This document shows positions 54,976-63,949 of a DNA stretch of 64,000 nt, piece after piece. A model generated the notes under the pieces. The model did no database searches, had not been told where the DNA came from, and saw only the letters and a program-made list of their open reading frames with translations. The DNA is from Veillonella sp. 3310 (lineage in GTDB: Bacteria > Bacillota > Negativicutes > Veillonellales > Veillonellaceae). Location of the stretch: NCBI RefSeq assembly GCF_003999875.1, contig NZ_RQVJ01000004.1:62001-126000 (forward strand), given 5' to 3'. The position numbers and the translations under genes were made by a program. How positions within the stretch are numbered: the first letter of the stretch is position 1; every line of letters begins with the position of its first letter.

Positions 54976-55686
54976 TTACCTATGACGACCTACATATTGT
55001 GCCCTAGGAAAGTCAGCTAACCACGCTGTTTCACCACTAGCGCGAACAGCCACAACTACCGCTGTAGCAGGGCCTCCACTATGGTCTAACTCATCATCGG
55101 TCATCTCTATAGATTCTATGGATGCCCCTTCTAAATAGCTGACCACCGTTAACTCTTGACGGATGCCTCTAGAACCAACAGGAACTATCCTAGATGTACT
55201 AGGATGTCCTAAAACCCGTCGGACTTCGTCATAGGTCACAATCCACTCAGGTTGTTCTAACACTTCGTTGCCTACTAAGGGCTTCCCTAATACGTACACA
55301 GCATAGGGTTCCCCCTTGCCAAGCACTTCTGGTGCCCCTACTCCTAGAGCCGTAATCCCTACGGACGTAGTGCTCACTTTCATATTACTTTCATGGCTAC
55401 CATTAATGGGCACATCAATACCAAGTGTGTCCAGTTCCTCTTGAATCCCCTGTACCACAGAGGTCACCACCGTATCATAGTCTCCACCAATGAGATATTG
55501 TATGGCTTTCACCGTACCCCTAGCACATAGAATTTCGAGCATTGCCACACGAGCTGCAAAGGCGCCCACCATAGTATATGGTACGGCTAGCACATCATGT
55601 TCCTGTAACCCAATGCCACTGCTAATATCGCTGGCAATGATCCAGTCTTCATCCGCTTTCAAAGACAGTCTCGTTATATCACGCAT
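54976..55686 (-). CDS. cblS: AIR synthase (PurM)-like protein, probable alpha-ribazole kinase CblS
   Basis: 236 residues from the ATG at 55686, overlapping the upstream gene by eight bases. The start DEDWIIASDISSGIGLQEHD and ARVAMLEILCARGTVKAIQY resemble PurM/ThiL-like ATP-binding proteins. It is the partner of an S-component gene; that pairing is known for CblT-CblS, which import and phosphorylate alpha-ribazole for cobamide lower-ligand salvage in Firmicutes. Specific call by context; a thiamin or other kinase is possible. Confidence 0.6.
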   Translation of the reverse strand: MRDITRLSLKADEDWIIASDISSGIGLQEHDVLAVPYTMVGAFAARVAMLEILCARGTVKAIQYLIGGDYDTVVTSVVQGIQEELDTLGIDVPINGSHESNMKVSTTSVGITALGVGAPEVLGKGEPYAVYVLGKPLVGNEVLEQPEWIVTYDEVRRVLGHPSTSRIVPVGSRGIRQELTVVSYLEGASIESIEMTDDELDHSGGPATAVVVAVRASGETAWLADFPRAQYVGRHR

Positions 55687-56170
55687 GTCGTTTACCACCA
55701 AACACTCGATTCAACTGACTCACTACAAGAGCGGCCCCTACATAGTTCAACGCATAGGCCAAGGACAATGGCACAAATAAAATAGCCACCACCTCTATAC
55801 TTTGCATCATCCATGCAATCACAGCAAGTCCGATACCTACATTAATGATATATCCTACTATACCACTCACTACATAAGAGAAAGATGAAGTCATTCGTTT
55901 CGTTATATATCCAATACTAGCCCCGGTGCCTGCCATAATGAGACCTATTGCCACATGGATAGGTACACTGAGAGGAAAGCCTGTAGAAGCAGCTGTTGCT
56001 ATATGGCCTAAAGCGCCGAGCACAGCGCCCGCTACCGGTCCTAGCATCAAAGCTCCTACAAAGGCTGGGGACGAATCAAATCCAATGGAGTACACCCCAA
56101 AATGAATCTGCCCACCAATGGCACAAAGGGCAATCAATAAGGCATAGGCCGTTATCGTTCTAATATTCAT
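55679..56170 (-). CDS. cblT: ECF transporter S-component, probable alpha-ribazole transporter CblT
   Basis: 163 residues from the ATG at 56170 (GAGGAG eight bases upstream; the longer frame lacks a site). Five to six membrane helices; GFDSSPAFVGALMLGPVAGAV is typical of S-components. Coupled to a PurM-like gene, which points to CblT. No cobalamin riboswitch is seen upstream. Needs EcfA1A2T from elsewhere. Confidence 0.62.
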   Translation of the reverse strand: MNIRTITAYALLIALCAIGGQIHFGVYSIGFDSSPAFVGALMLGPVAGAVLGALGHIATAASTGFPLSVPIHVAIGLIMAGTGASIGYITKRMTSSFSYVVSGIVGYIINVGIGLAVIAWMMQSIEVVAILFVPLSLAYALNYVGAALVVSQLNRVFGGKRHA

Positions 56171-56213
56171 AATAACCACTCCTCGGGAAGAACAGATCAT
56201 AATTTCTATATTT

Positions 56214-56242
56214 ATTATAGGTGACCCTATCGTATAAAGCAA
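56214..56242 (-). promoter_or_regulatory. Promoter of cblT-cblS
   Basis: TTGCTT (56237-56242), 17-bp spacer, TATAAT (56214-56219) on the minus strand. Confidence 0.65.
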
Positions 56243-56354
56243 TCATTCATGGTCTTTTCATGTACAACGGCTATACTTCTTCTAAACATATCTTTAAACT
56301 ATGTTGAAAATACGATACAATACAACTATATACTAACGTATGAAAGGAGCTCTT

Positions 56355-57029
56355 ATGAAAGTCTTAATTGTTGAAGATGAAGAAATGCTGAATAATATTA
56401 TCGCCAAACGTTTGAAAGTGGAATCTATGATTGTAGATCAATGCTATAACGGTGAAGATGGCTTAGATTATATTTCTACGTCCAGTTATGATGTCATCGT
56501 TATGGACATTATGATGCCAAAAATGGATGGTCATGCCGTAGTACAACAAATGCGTGCGGAAGGCAACAAAACACCAGTCCTCTTCTTAACTGCTAAGGAT
56601 GCCTTAGAGGATAAAGTGTCTGGCTTAAACCTAGGTGCCGATGACTATTTAGTCAAACCTTTTGAGTTTGATGAACTCATCGCTCGTATCTACGCCTTAG
56701 CCCGCCGTGGTCGCAACCAAGCGGTAGAAGATATCATTGCTGGTCCTTTACGCATCAACCATAAAAGTCGATCCGTCTTTCTTAAGGACAAACCTTTAAC
56801 GTTAACTGCCAAAGAATTTGACCTCTTATTCTATTTAGCTAGCAATCCAAATATCGTCTTGTCTCGTCAACAAATTCTTGACCATGTATGGGAATACGAC
56901 TATGAAAGTTACTCCAACCTTATCGACGTATACATCAAAGACTTGCGTAAAAAGGTTGACATCGATGAAACAAAAAAATTAATTCAAACTGTCCGTGGCG
57001 TCGGCTATGTATTCCGTACCGAGGAATAA
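56355..57029 (+). CDS. OmpR-family response regulator
   Basis: 224 residues from the ATG with GGAG six bases upstream. Receiver domain VLIVEDEEML, phosphoacceptor aspartate in VIVMDIMMPKMDG, the lysine in YLVKPFEFDEL; winged-helix domain with TLTAKEFDLLFYLASNP and VRGVGYVFR. Four bases before the histidine kinase. Regulon unknown. Confidence 0.95.
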   Translation: MKVLIVEDEEMLNNIIAKRLKVESMIVDQCYNGEDGLDYISTSSYDVIVMDIMMPKMDGHAVVQQMRAEGNKTPVLFLTAKDALEDKVSGLNLGADDYLVKPFEFDELIARIYALARRGRNQAVEDIIAGPLRINHKSRSVFLKDKPLTLTAKEFDLLFYLASNPNIVLSRQQILDHVWEYDYESYSNLIDVYIKDLRKKVDIDETKKLIQTVRGVGYVFRTEE

Positions 57030-57032
57030 GTC

Positions 57033-58454
57033 ATGCGCACTATCGTCAATCGCATGTACCATGGTGTCATACAACCTATATGGCATCCTATAGAGGCCTT
57101 TCTATCACGTGTTCCTCTAGTCTATAAAATCACTAGTTGGTACTCCATCTTTCTCTTGCTCATGATTGGTCTCCTTGCTACGTTCGTCATTCAATTTACC
57201 CACATTTCGGATCAAAATGAAATGCGTACGGACTTGCAAAAAAGCGTTATTGAAGCAGCTAATAATCCCAAAAAATACAAACCCTTCGATGACGGCATCT
57301 TTCTATTGGTGTACTCCCATAATGGCATCGTCCTACGAGGTAGTCCACCAGATCGTTTCCCAAAAGGAGCTCCCCCTTCTTTCGATGGCATAACAGTCGT
57401 CAATGAGGATACCCATTCTTTCTTGTATTATGATGCCCCTATCCAACATATTCCAGGCGTACAAGGCTACATTCGTGGCGTTGTGCCCATGAGTTTTCTA
57501 GACAGAAAATCTAACAATATGTTCCTAGCTTTATTGCTAGGAGGTATCCTATTTGTCACTGTTGCCTCCATTGGCGGGTATTGGATTATCCAGCGTGGTT
57601 TAAAACCAGTGCGCACTGTAACAAACTTAGCAGAACAGATTTCATTGAAACGAGATTTGTCGGAACGCATCGAAAACATCCCTCAATCGGGAGACACTAT
57701 GTATCAGTTGGCCTCTACTTTCAACCATATGCTCAGCAGTTTGGAAGAAGCATCCAATCGGGAGAAACGTTTCAACTCTGACATTTCTCATGAATTACGT
57801 ACTCCTATCGCTGTGATTCAAGCAGAAAGTGATTACGCCCGCCAATATGTATCTTCTTTAGAAGAAGCTAAGGAAAGCTTTCAAAATATTTTTGTTCAAA
57901 GTAAGGGCATGGCTGATATGGTGTCACAATTACTAGAAATAGCACGCCTGGATAGCTTAACCAATATCGATAAGGTGCCAGTTCCTCTTTCAGAGGTAGC
58001 CCAACAATTAGTCCATACCTATACGCTATTGAGTAAGGAAAAAGGATTAACCTTTACTAGCCACATTGATGAAGCAATCGTTGTTCATGGCAATCAAATT
58101 TTATTGCAGCAAGCTATGGCAAATCTGTTGGATAACGCTTTAAAATTTGCTCATCATAGCATCCATTTTGAAGTTTCCTTAGGCGATACGATTCATATCT
58201 TCGTCCAAGATGATGGCATCGGTATTCCTCCTGAAAGTATCCCTATGATTTGGGACCGCTTATACCAAGTAGACCCATCTCGTACATCAAAAGAAAACAA
58301 AGGTCTCGGCCTTGGACTCTTCTTTGTACAAAATGTTGTGCAACTTCACGAAGGTACATTAGAAGTAGAAAGCACCCCAGACGTACGCACCGTCTTCGGA
58401 TTCCATTTACCACTTCAACCCGAATCGGATACAGAATTAGAAGAGCAAGTATAG
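57033..58454 (+). CDS. Membrane sensor histidine kinase
   Basis: 473 residues. Two membrane helices (about 33-55 and 165-187) enclose a sensor loop of about 110 residues; HAMP linker; phosphorylation site FNSDISHELRTPIAVIQ; ATPase boxes NLLDNALKFA, DDGIGIPPE and GLGLGLFFVQ. Partner of the preceding regulator. The short loop resembles ArlS/CssS-like sensors. Signal unknown. Confidence 0.94.
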   Translation: MRTIVNRMYHGVIQPIWHPIEAFLSRVPLVYKITSWYSIFLLLMIGLLATFVIQFTHISDQNEMRTDLQKSVIEAANNPKKYKPFDDGIFLLVYSHNGIVLRGSPPDRFPKGAPPSFDGITVVNEDTHSFLYYDAPIQHIPGVQGYIRGVVPMSFLDRKSNNMFLALLLGGILFVTVASIGGYWIIQRGLKPVRTVTNLAEQISLKRDLSERIENIPQSGDTMYQLASTFNHMLSSLEEASNREKRFNSDISHELRTPIAVIQAESDYARQYVSSLEEAKESFQNIFVQSKGMADMVSQLLEIARLDSLTNIDKVPVPLSEVAQQLVHTYTLLSKEKGLTFTSHIDEAIVVHGNQILLQQAMANLLDNALKFAHHSIHFEVSLGDTIHIFVQDDGIGIPPESIPMIWDRLYQVDPSRTSKENKGLGLGLFFVQNVVQLHEGTLEVESTPDVRTVFGFHLPLQPESDTELEEQV

Positions 58455-58545
58455 ACTCTTAGACCTGTATACCACTAGACTAGAGATATGTGTCTAATAA
58501 CATAACTACTCAATAAGGGACTGTAACAAAATACTGTAATACAAC

Positions 58546-58580
58546 AGAGGAACGTTGACCGATTCGATCAACGTTCCTCT
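58546..58580. terminator. Terminator between the kinase gene and guaD, hairpin family member
   Basis: AGAGGAACGTTGA and TCAACGTTCCTCT around nine bases, followed by TCTTG. Lies between convergent genes. Its 5' flank GGACTGTAACAAAAT (58518-58532) repeats the flank of the copy at 39152. Confidence 0.88.
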
Positions 58581-58597
58581 TCTTGTATCTATGTATA

Positions 58598-59875
58598 TTA
58601 TTTTGGTTCTTCTAGCAAGCGACCCGCCACATAGCGTTTCATGATATGGCGATCATCACCGATATATATCCATCGTTCCAATCGTTCTTCTAAAGACCGT
58701 TCATTCGCATCAAACATAGATCTATCATCGATGACAAGAGCATCTAATTCATAGCCCTCTTCAAAGCTACCTACCTTACCAAAGAACGTTCCTCCACCCT
58801 TAGTGGCTAAGTAGAAGGCTTCGCTCAAGGTTAACGGTGCATATTGATTGTCTACTTCGACCCATTTCATTTTAGATAGACCAATAGCTTCCATCAATAC
58901 TTTTGCCATGGACACTGCATGTCCTCCTGAAATGTCAGACCCTAATCCCACTGGAATATGATGATCTAACAATTTACGAATCGGTGCAATACCACTGGAC
59001 AAATTGACATTGGAATATGGACAATGGGACACCATGGTCTGCGTTTCTTCCATGCGATCCATTTCTGCGTCGCTCAAATGAATGCAATGAGCCATTACTG
59101 TCGGAGTCTGTCCCATCAGTTGATGTTCATAATACACATCTGTATAACTTGGTGATTCTGGGTGCAAGGAGGCGACCCATTCAATTTCCCCGTGATTTTC
59201 CGACAAATGCGATTGTACTGGCACATCATATTCCTTAGCCAATTCCCCTAATCCACGCATGAGTTCACTGGTGCAGGACGGCACGAAACGCGGTGTAATA
59301 ATTGGTTTCACAAGGGGTCCAAATGATTTCGATGCTTCTAACCACGCTTTCGTATCTGCTAAAGACTGCTGCGTCGTTTCAATCAAGAAGTCTGGACTAT
59401 TTCGATCCATATTCACCTTACCCACTAAAGCAGATAATCCCGCTTCTTGCAACAGTTCCATTAACACTACTGTGCTGTCCTTGTGAATCGTGCCAAATAG
59501 AATACTACGGGTTGTGCCATGTCGCCATAAATCACGTACAAATGCACCATACACTAGGCGGGCATAGTCTGGGTCTTTAAACTTCGTTTCCTCTGGAAAT
59601 GTATACGTATCAAGCCAAGGGAGTAACTCTTTATCCATCCCAAGACCACGATTACAATATTGTGGTGCATGAGCATGGGTATCTACAAAGCCCGGAATGA
59701 TAAGTTGATCTCCATAGTCAACTACAGGCAATCCCTCATAGGAGCTTGGCAAAGTTTCACTACAGTTCACAACCACTCCATCTACAGCCACAATGTATCC
59801 ATGTGGTATAGCTACCAACTGTGCTGGATTCGGTGTGTACAGAATATGTCCTTTCAAAATCAATGTGTCTTGCAT
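58598..59875 (-). CDS. guaD: Guanine deaminase
   Basis: 425 residues from the ATG at 59875 (GGAGG eight bases upstream). Amidohydrolase fold: IIPGFVDTHAHAPQY metal histidines, QSHLSENHGEIEW, MAHCIHLSD, and GLGSDISGGH. PQYxNRG-type segment is diagnostic of guanine deaminases. Converts guanine to xanthine and ammonia. With the purine permease at 62579 it forms a purine salvage set. Confidence 0.93.
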   Translation of the reverse strand: MQDTLILKGHILYTPNPAQLVAIPHGYIVAVDGVVVNCSETLPSSYEGLPVVDYGDQLIIPGFVDTHAHAPQYCNRGLGMDKELLPWLDTYTFPEETKFKDPDYARLVYGAFVRDLWRHGTTRSILFGTIHKDSTVVLMELLQEAGLSALVGKVNMDRNSPDFLIETTQQSLADTKAWLEASKSFGPLVKPIITPRFVPSCTSELMRGLGELAKEYDVPVQSHLSENHGEIEWVASLHPESPSYTDVYYEHQLMGQTPTVMAHCIHLSDAEMDRMEETQTMVSHCPYSNVNLSSGIAPIRKLLDHHIPVGLGSDISGGHAVSMAKVLMEAIGLSKMKWVEVDNQYAPLTLSEAFYLATKGGGTFFGKVGSFEEGYELDALVIDDRSMFDANERSLEERLERWIYIGDDRHIMKRYVAGRLLEEPK

Positions 59876-59993
59876 AGAACCACCTCCGTGTATAACCTTA
59901 TACAATTGCCGTATGAAGTTTAAAGCACCATGCGTATATAGCATGTCGTTTATGAGTGAATTATATCACACTTGGTATATGACGTCTATCCAC

Positions 59994-61199
59994 CTATAGA
60001 ATGTTGGGACGATTTCCATGGACTTTCAATACTACATAGCCAATAAGTATCATCCCTATGCCTGCTACTAAGAACACATAAGACGTTCCCCAATACGTAG
60101 CGACTACACTGGCAAACAAAGGTCCCATCATGTTTCCTAATTGTTGCGATGTCGTGGCAAGTCCAAATACTCGACCACGCACTGACGGGTCGGTGTTCAC
60201 CGTCATAGCCGACCCAAGGGACGGGAAGATGCCCACAATAAATATGCCGATGAGCAATTGCAAAATACCGAACCACCAGAGGCCAAACGGTAAGCTTTGC
60301 AATAATAATACAGTTCCTGTACCCAACAGTCCATAAGAGATAACCCTAAAGTATCCACGTCGTTGCCCATAGGCTGCCCACACATTGGTCATAATCATGC
60401 CCATCACACCTCCACCGCTTAGGATAGACCCCGCTAACATAGCAGCACCCTCCATAGAGCCTTTTAGTTCGCCCACATAAATGGCCACGATAGGTTGTAA
60501 CATAAGCATGGCAGATTGCACGAGAAAATATAACCCTAAAATATGGAGCAATACCTTATTGCCTTTTGCCTCTTGTAAATCTTCCTTGAAAGAAGTGACT
60601 TTCACTGGCGCTGCACTTTCAACCTGTGGTTCTTTCACAAAAATAGCGATGGCAGCAGTTACGATAAATAAGGTAATGCCTGCCACCATAAATACCGGTC
60701 GCATCCCTACTGCTAGTTCTGTGAGTCCTCCAGTTAAAGGTCCTACTGTATTCCCTAGGACTAATCCCATCTGAAAGATACCCATCGCTGTGCCTACTCG
60801 TTCTTTCGGCACCGACAACGATACCATAGTCATAGCAGCTGGCATAAAGCCATTGGCAAACCCTTGGAATGCTCGAACTAGTAAAAATTGATATTCGTCT
60901 TGTACAAAGGCACCCCATAAATAGGATACGCCGATTAAAATTCCTGCTCGAATAGCCATTAGCTTCTTTCCATGTTGATCTGCTAGTCGCCCCCAAATGG
61001 GTGCCATAACAGCAGAAATAAAAAAAGAAATGGAAAATGACAATCCCGACCAAAGGGCCAAATGCTCCTGTTCTACTCCCAGTTCTAACAAGTATACGGG
61101 AAGGAAAGGAATAATCATGGTATAGCAAATAGCTAGCAGTGACATTCCTATGGTAAGGATCCACACCGCTACCATTCCTGTTTGTTGTAATCGTTTCAT
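59994..61199 (-). CDS. Major facilitator exporter (DHA1 type)
   Basis: 401 residues, 12 helices. MFS signature after helix 2 (GRLADQHGKKLMAI) and the antiporter motif C-like GLVLGNTVGPLTGG, indicating drug/proton exchange. A MarR regulator gene lies 150 bp upstream on the same strand, separated by a terminator. Probable multidrug or metabolite efflux. Confidence 0.88.
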   Translation of the reverse strand: MKRLQQTGMVAVWILTIGMSLLAICYTMIIPFLPVYLLELGVEQEHLALWSGLSFSISFFISAVMAPIWGRLADQHGKKLMAIRAGILIGVSYLWGAFVQDEYQFLLVRAFQGFANGFMPAAMTMVSLSVPKERVGTAMGIFQMGLVLGNTVGPLTGGLTELAVGMRPVFMVAGITLFIVTAAIAIFVKEPQVESAAPVKVTSFKEDLQEAKGNKVLLHILGLYFLVQSAMLMLQPIVAIYVGELKGSMEGAAMLAGSILSGGGVMGMIMTNVWAAYGQRRGYFRVISYGLLGTGTVLLLQSLPFGLWWFGILQLLIGIFIVGIFPSLGSAMTVNTDPSVRGRVFGLATTSQQLGNMMGPLFASVVATYWGTSYVFLVAGIGMILIGYVVLKVHGNRPNIL

Positions 61200-61293
61200 A
61201 TTTCACATCCTCTACTAACTTTAGATTGTAACCTTATTGTAACACATCTACTACTAGGCCCCAACAAATCCCCCTGTATAGGAAGAAACAAAA

Positions 61294-61330
61294 GTAGAGG
61301 ATAGTTGATATGGTATCAACTATCCTCTAC
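61294..61330 (-). terminator. Terminator after the MarR gene, hairpin family member
   Basis: GTAGAGGATAGTTGATA and its 17-base complement around three bases; on the minus strand TTTTGTTTC follows. Separates the MarR and exporter genes. Confidence 0.88.
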
Positions 61331-61351
61331 TCATCTTACAAGTACGTCTAA

Positions 61352-61798
61352 TTAGATTTTGTAGCCTTTTACATGATGCAGCACTTTAAACAATAGCCCT
61401 TGCAATACTTGCATTTCCTCTTGTTCTAAGCCAAGTTTTGATTCGATTAATGCAGGAATATGACGAACCTTTTTCTGTAATGATTGTCCCTTTGCTGTTA
61501 GGGTAATCACCATAGAACGCTCATCCTCTTTAAAACGCTCACGAAGAATTAAGCCTTTTAATTCTAGCTTTCTTAACAATGGTGTTAATGTGCCAGAATC
61601 TAAGAACAATCTAGTTCCGATAGCTTTTAAATTCACCGTTTTTAATTCCCAAATAACAGACATTACTAAGTATTGCGTATAGGTCAATCCAAGCTTAGTC
61701 AATTCTGGTTGGCAGGCCCGAAATACTTCTTTGGCTGCTGCATACAAGGGAAACCCTACATGGGTTTCTACGTCTAATTTTTCCTTCTCTTTTTTCAC
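61352..61798 (-). CDS. MarR/OhrR-like transcriptional regulator
   Basis: 148 residues from a GTG start behind AAGGGAAG. Winged helix KLGLTYTQYLVMSVIWE, LFLDSGTLTPLLRKLELKGL, ERSMVITLT. Overall very like OhrR, the organic-peroxide sensor. However, the N-terminal LCFALY sensing-cysteine motif is replaced by VGFPLY; the only nearby cysteine is in FRACQPEL. It may sense another signal or use a shifted cysteine. No ohr gene adjacent. Confidence 0.88.
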   Translation of the reverse strand: MKKEKEKLDVETHVGFPLYAAAKEVFRACQPELTKLGLTYTQYLVMSVIWELKTVNLKAIGTRLFLDSGTLTPLLRKLELKGLILRERFKEDERSMVITLTAKGQSLQKKVRHIPALIESKLGLEQEEMQVLQGLLFKVLHHVKGYKI

Positions 61799-61828
61799 TT
61801 CTAACTTCCCTTACCCTTTTTTCAAATC

Positions 61829-62245
61829 TTACACTGAGAAATGTCGGTCGATGACATCCTGTAATGTTAAACTTTGCATATACTCGCGTAAATGGTTTTG
61901 TAAATGCTCCCATAATGGTAATGTACGACATCCATCGCTCATTGGACATGTGTTCACTTCTTCCTCTAAACAAGCCACAACGGCAATGGAATCTTCTGTA
62001 GCCGCAAGAATATCATAGACTGTATAGTCTTTTGGTTCCTTAGTTAATTGATAGCCGCCGTATTTACCACGCACACTTTTTACATATCCTGCCGCACTCA
62101 ATCGTGCTACAATTCCTTCTAAATATTTATCAGAAATTCTTTGGCGCTCCGCCATTTCGCGGATAGATACATTCCGATCTACGCTATGTTCTGCTAAGTC
62201 CACTAGAACACGTAATGCATATCGACCTTTAGTAGAAATTTTCAT
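61829..62245 (-). CDS. Rrf2/IscR-family regulator
   Basis: 138 residues. Winged helix start MKISTKGRYALRVLVDLAEH, ISDKYLEGIVARLSAAGYV, RGKYGGYQLT. Three cysteines in CLEEEVNTCPMSDGC fit the 2Fe-2S site of IscR-type members, so it likely controls Fe-S or cysteine metabolism. The isc/suf targets are not in the window. Good promoter upstream. Confidence 0.92.
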   Translation of the reverse strand: MKISTKGRYALRVLVDLAEHSVDRNVSIREMAERQRISDKYLEGIVARLSAAGYVKSVRGKYGGYQLTKEPKDYTVYDILAATEDSIAVVACLEEEVNTCPMSDGCRTLPLWEHLQNHLREYMQSLTLQDVIDRHFSV

Positions 62246-62286
62246 AGATAATACCTCTTCAAAAGTAGGATTTATTCCTAGTCTCT

Positions 62287-62315
62287 ATTATATCTATAAC
62301 AACGAAATTTGTCTA
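62287..62315 (-). promoter_or_regulatory. Promoter of the Rrf2 regulator
   Basis: TAGACA (62310-62315), 17-bp spacer, TATAAT (62287-62292) on the minus strand. The TAGGA/TCCTA repeat near 62265-62279 overlaps the leader. The remaining stretch to 62532 is AT-rich, with a small ATACAA/TTGTAT hairpin near 62378-62394 and no gene. Confidence 0.7.
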
Positions 62316-62532
62316 TATAGATTGTGTACATATTTAGTATGCAAAATGCATAACTACCACGCAATATAGTCATATATACAATATTTTGTTGTATATTTAC
62401 ACACACTGAAAACCAATGTCAACTGTTAGTATACATCGACACTACTTATTAGTTATTTTTATATAATTATCTAACTTTTATAATTTTTTTGAATATATTA
62501 TATCAAAAAACCTATCCTTATAACTTCCTCTA

Positions 62533-62541
62533 TGCTACAAT
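62533..62541 (+). promoter_or_regulatory. Extended -10 promoter of the purine permease
   Basis: TGCTACAAT on the plus strand, 38 bp before the ATG. No guanine riboswitch core is recognisable in the leader. Confidence 0.5.
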
Positions 62542-62578
62542 AAAAGAGCATTTTTATTTAATGATTAGGAGGTTTCCC

Positions 62579-63949
62579 ATGTTAGAACGCGTATTCGCTC
62601 TGAAAGAGCGAAATACTACGATCCGTACAGAAGTCCTTGCGGGACTGACTACGTTTATTACCATGGCATACATTTTGCTATTGGCACCCAACTTACTAAG
62701 CTTAGCTGGTATGGACAAAGATGCCGTATTAATTGCTACAGCCTTAGGAGGTGGTTTAGTCACTATCGCCATGGGTCTATTTGTTAATTATCCTATTGCT
62801 TTGGCTCCTGGTGTTGGCTTATTAGCCTTTTATTCTTTCACCGTGGTTCTCGGTATGGGATTGACTTGGCAAACGGCATTAGGTGCTGTATTTATTTCTG
62901 GTCTTGTATTCCTCGTATTGACACTAACGAAAATTCGTCAGCTTATCATTGAGGCCATTCCTTCTTCTTTAAAAATTGCCATTACTGTAGGTATTGGCTT
63001 GTTCATCTGTATCATTGGTTTAAAACTATCTGGTCTTATGACCATCGCCTTGTCTTTGCAACCTGGTACATTGAATGACATTGTGACTGCCAAAGGTCAT
63101 GGAGCACCTGCCGCATCAGAAACATTGTTAACACTTGGTAACCTTGGCAATCCAGAAGTGCTGTTATCTTTGTTCTCCCTATTTTTCTCCGCTGCATTAA
63201 TGGCTCGTCGTGTACCGGGATCCCTATTGATTGGTGTTATCGTCACATCCATTCTTGCCTATGCTACGGGAGTAGCCACTCTGCCTGATACCTTGAGCGT
63301 TGTAGCAATTCCTGATTTCAGCAAAATTGCTTTCATGGAATTAGACATTGCTTCTGCCTTCCAAGTAGGCCTTGTGACCATTATTTTCTCTTTCACCTTC
63401 GTTGAATTATTCGACTCCATGGGTACCTTAATTGCTACTGCCTCCAAAGCTGGCATTGCGGATCCTAAAAAAGGTGAATTTCCTGGTCTTGGCAAAGCAA
63501 TGATTGTAGATTCCCTAGGTGTTAGTTTCGGCGCTATGCTTGGTTCTAGTACGATTACGGCTTTCGTTGAAAGCGCCGCTGGCGTAGGTGCTGGTGGTCG
63601 TACAGGTCTCACTGCTGTCACTTGTGGTATCATGTTCATCCTTTGTTTATTCTTTGCTCCATTGATCGCATTAGTTCCCAATGCAGCGACAGCCCCTGTA
63701 CTCATCTTGGTTGGGGCCTTGATGATGGAAGCTATCCGTGAAATCAATTTCTCCGACTGGACAGAAGGATTCCCTGCGTATTTAGTCATCGTGTTAATGC
63801 CTTTCACTTACAGCATTGCCAATGGTGTAGCAGCGGGTCTTATCGTATATCCATTGATGAAATTCATCACCGGCCGTCATAAAGATGTACACTGGTTCAT
63901 GTACGTATTAGGAGCTATTGTATTAGCAAAATATATTTTCTTTGATTAA
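62579..63949 (+). CDS. NCS2 AzgA-type guanine/hypoxanthine permease
   Basis: 456 residues from the ATG at 62579 with AGGAGG seven bases upstream; the longer frame begins inside the promoter. Motifs: LAGLTTFITMAYILLLAPNLLS, ALAPGVGLLAFYSFTV, FVELFDSMGTLIATASKAG, SSTITAFVESAAGVGAGGRTGL. About 13 membrane segments. Proton-coupled purine uptake of the PbuG/AzgA group. Complements guaD. The last 51 bases of the window hold nothing I can name. Confidence 0.93.
   Translation: MLERVFALKERNTTIRTEVLAGLTTFITMAYILLLAPNLLSLAGMDKDAVLIATALGGGLVTIAMGLFVNYPIALAPGVGLLAFYSFTVVLGMGLTWQTALGAVFISGLVFLVLTLTKIRQLIIEAIPSSLKIAITVGIGLFICIIGLKLSGLMTIALSLQPGTLNDIVTAKGHGAPAASETLLTLGNLGNPEVLLSLFSLFFSAALMARRVPGSLLIGVIVTSILAYATGVATLPDTLSVVAIPDFSKIAFMELDIASAFQVGLVTIIFSFTFVELFDSMGTLIATASKAGIADPKKGEFPGLGKAMIVDSLGVSFGAMLGSSTITAFVESAAGVGAGGRTGLTAVTCGIMFILCLFFAPLIALVPNAATAPVLILVGALMMEAIREINFSDWTEGFPAYLVIVLMPFTYSIANGVAAGLIVYPLMKFITGRHKDVHWFMYVLGAIVLAKYIFFD

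Noticed and set aside
59994-62245. MarR gene and MFS exporter as one operon
   Set aside because: A 17-bp-stem terminator lies between them, and the exporter has its own upstream region; a regulatory link remains possible but an operon is not supported.
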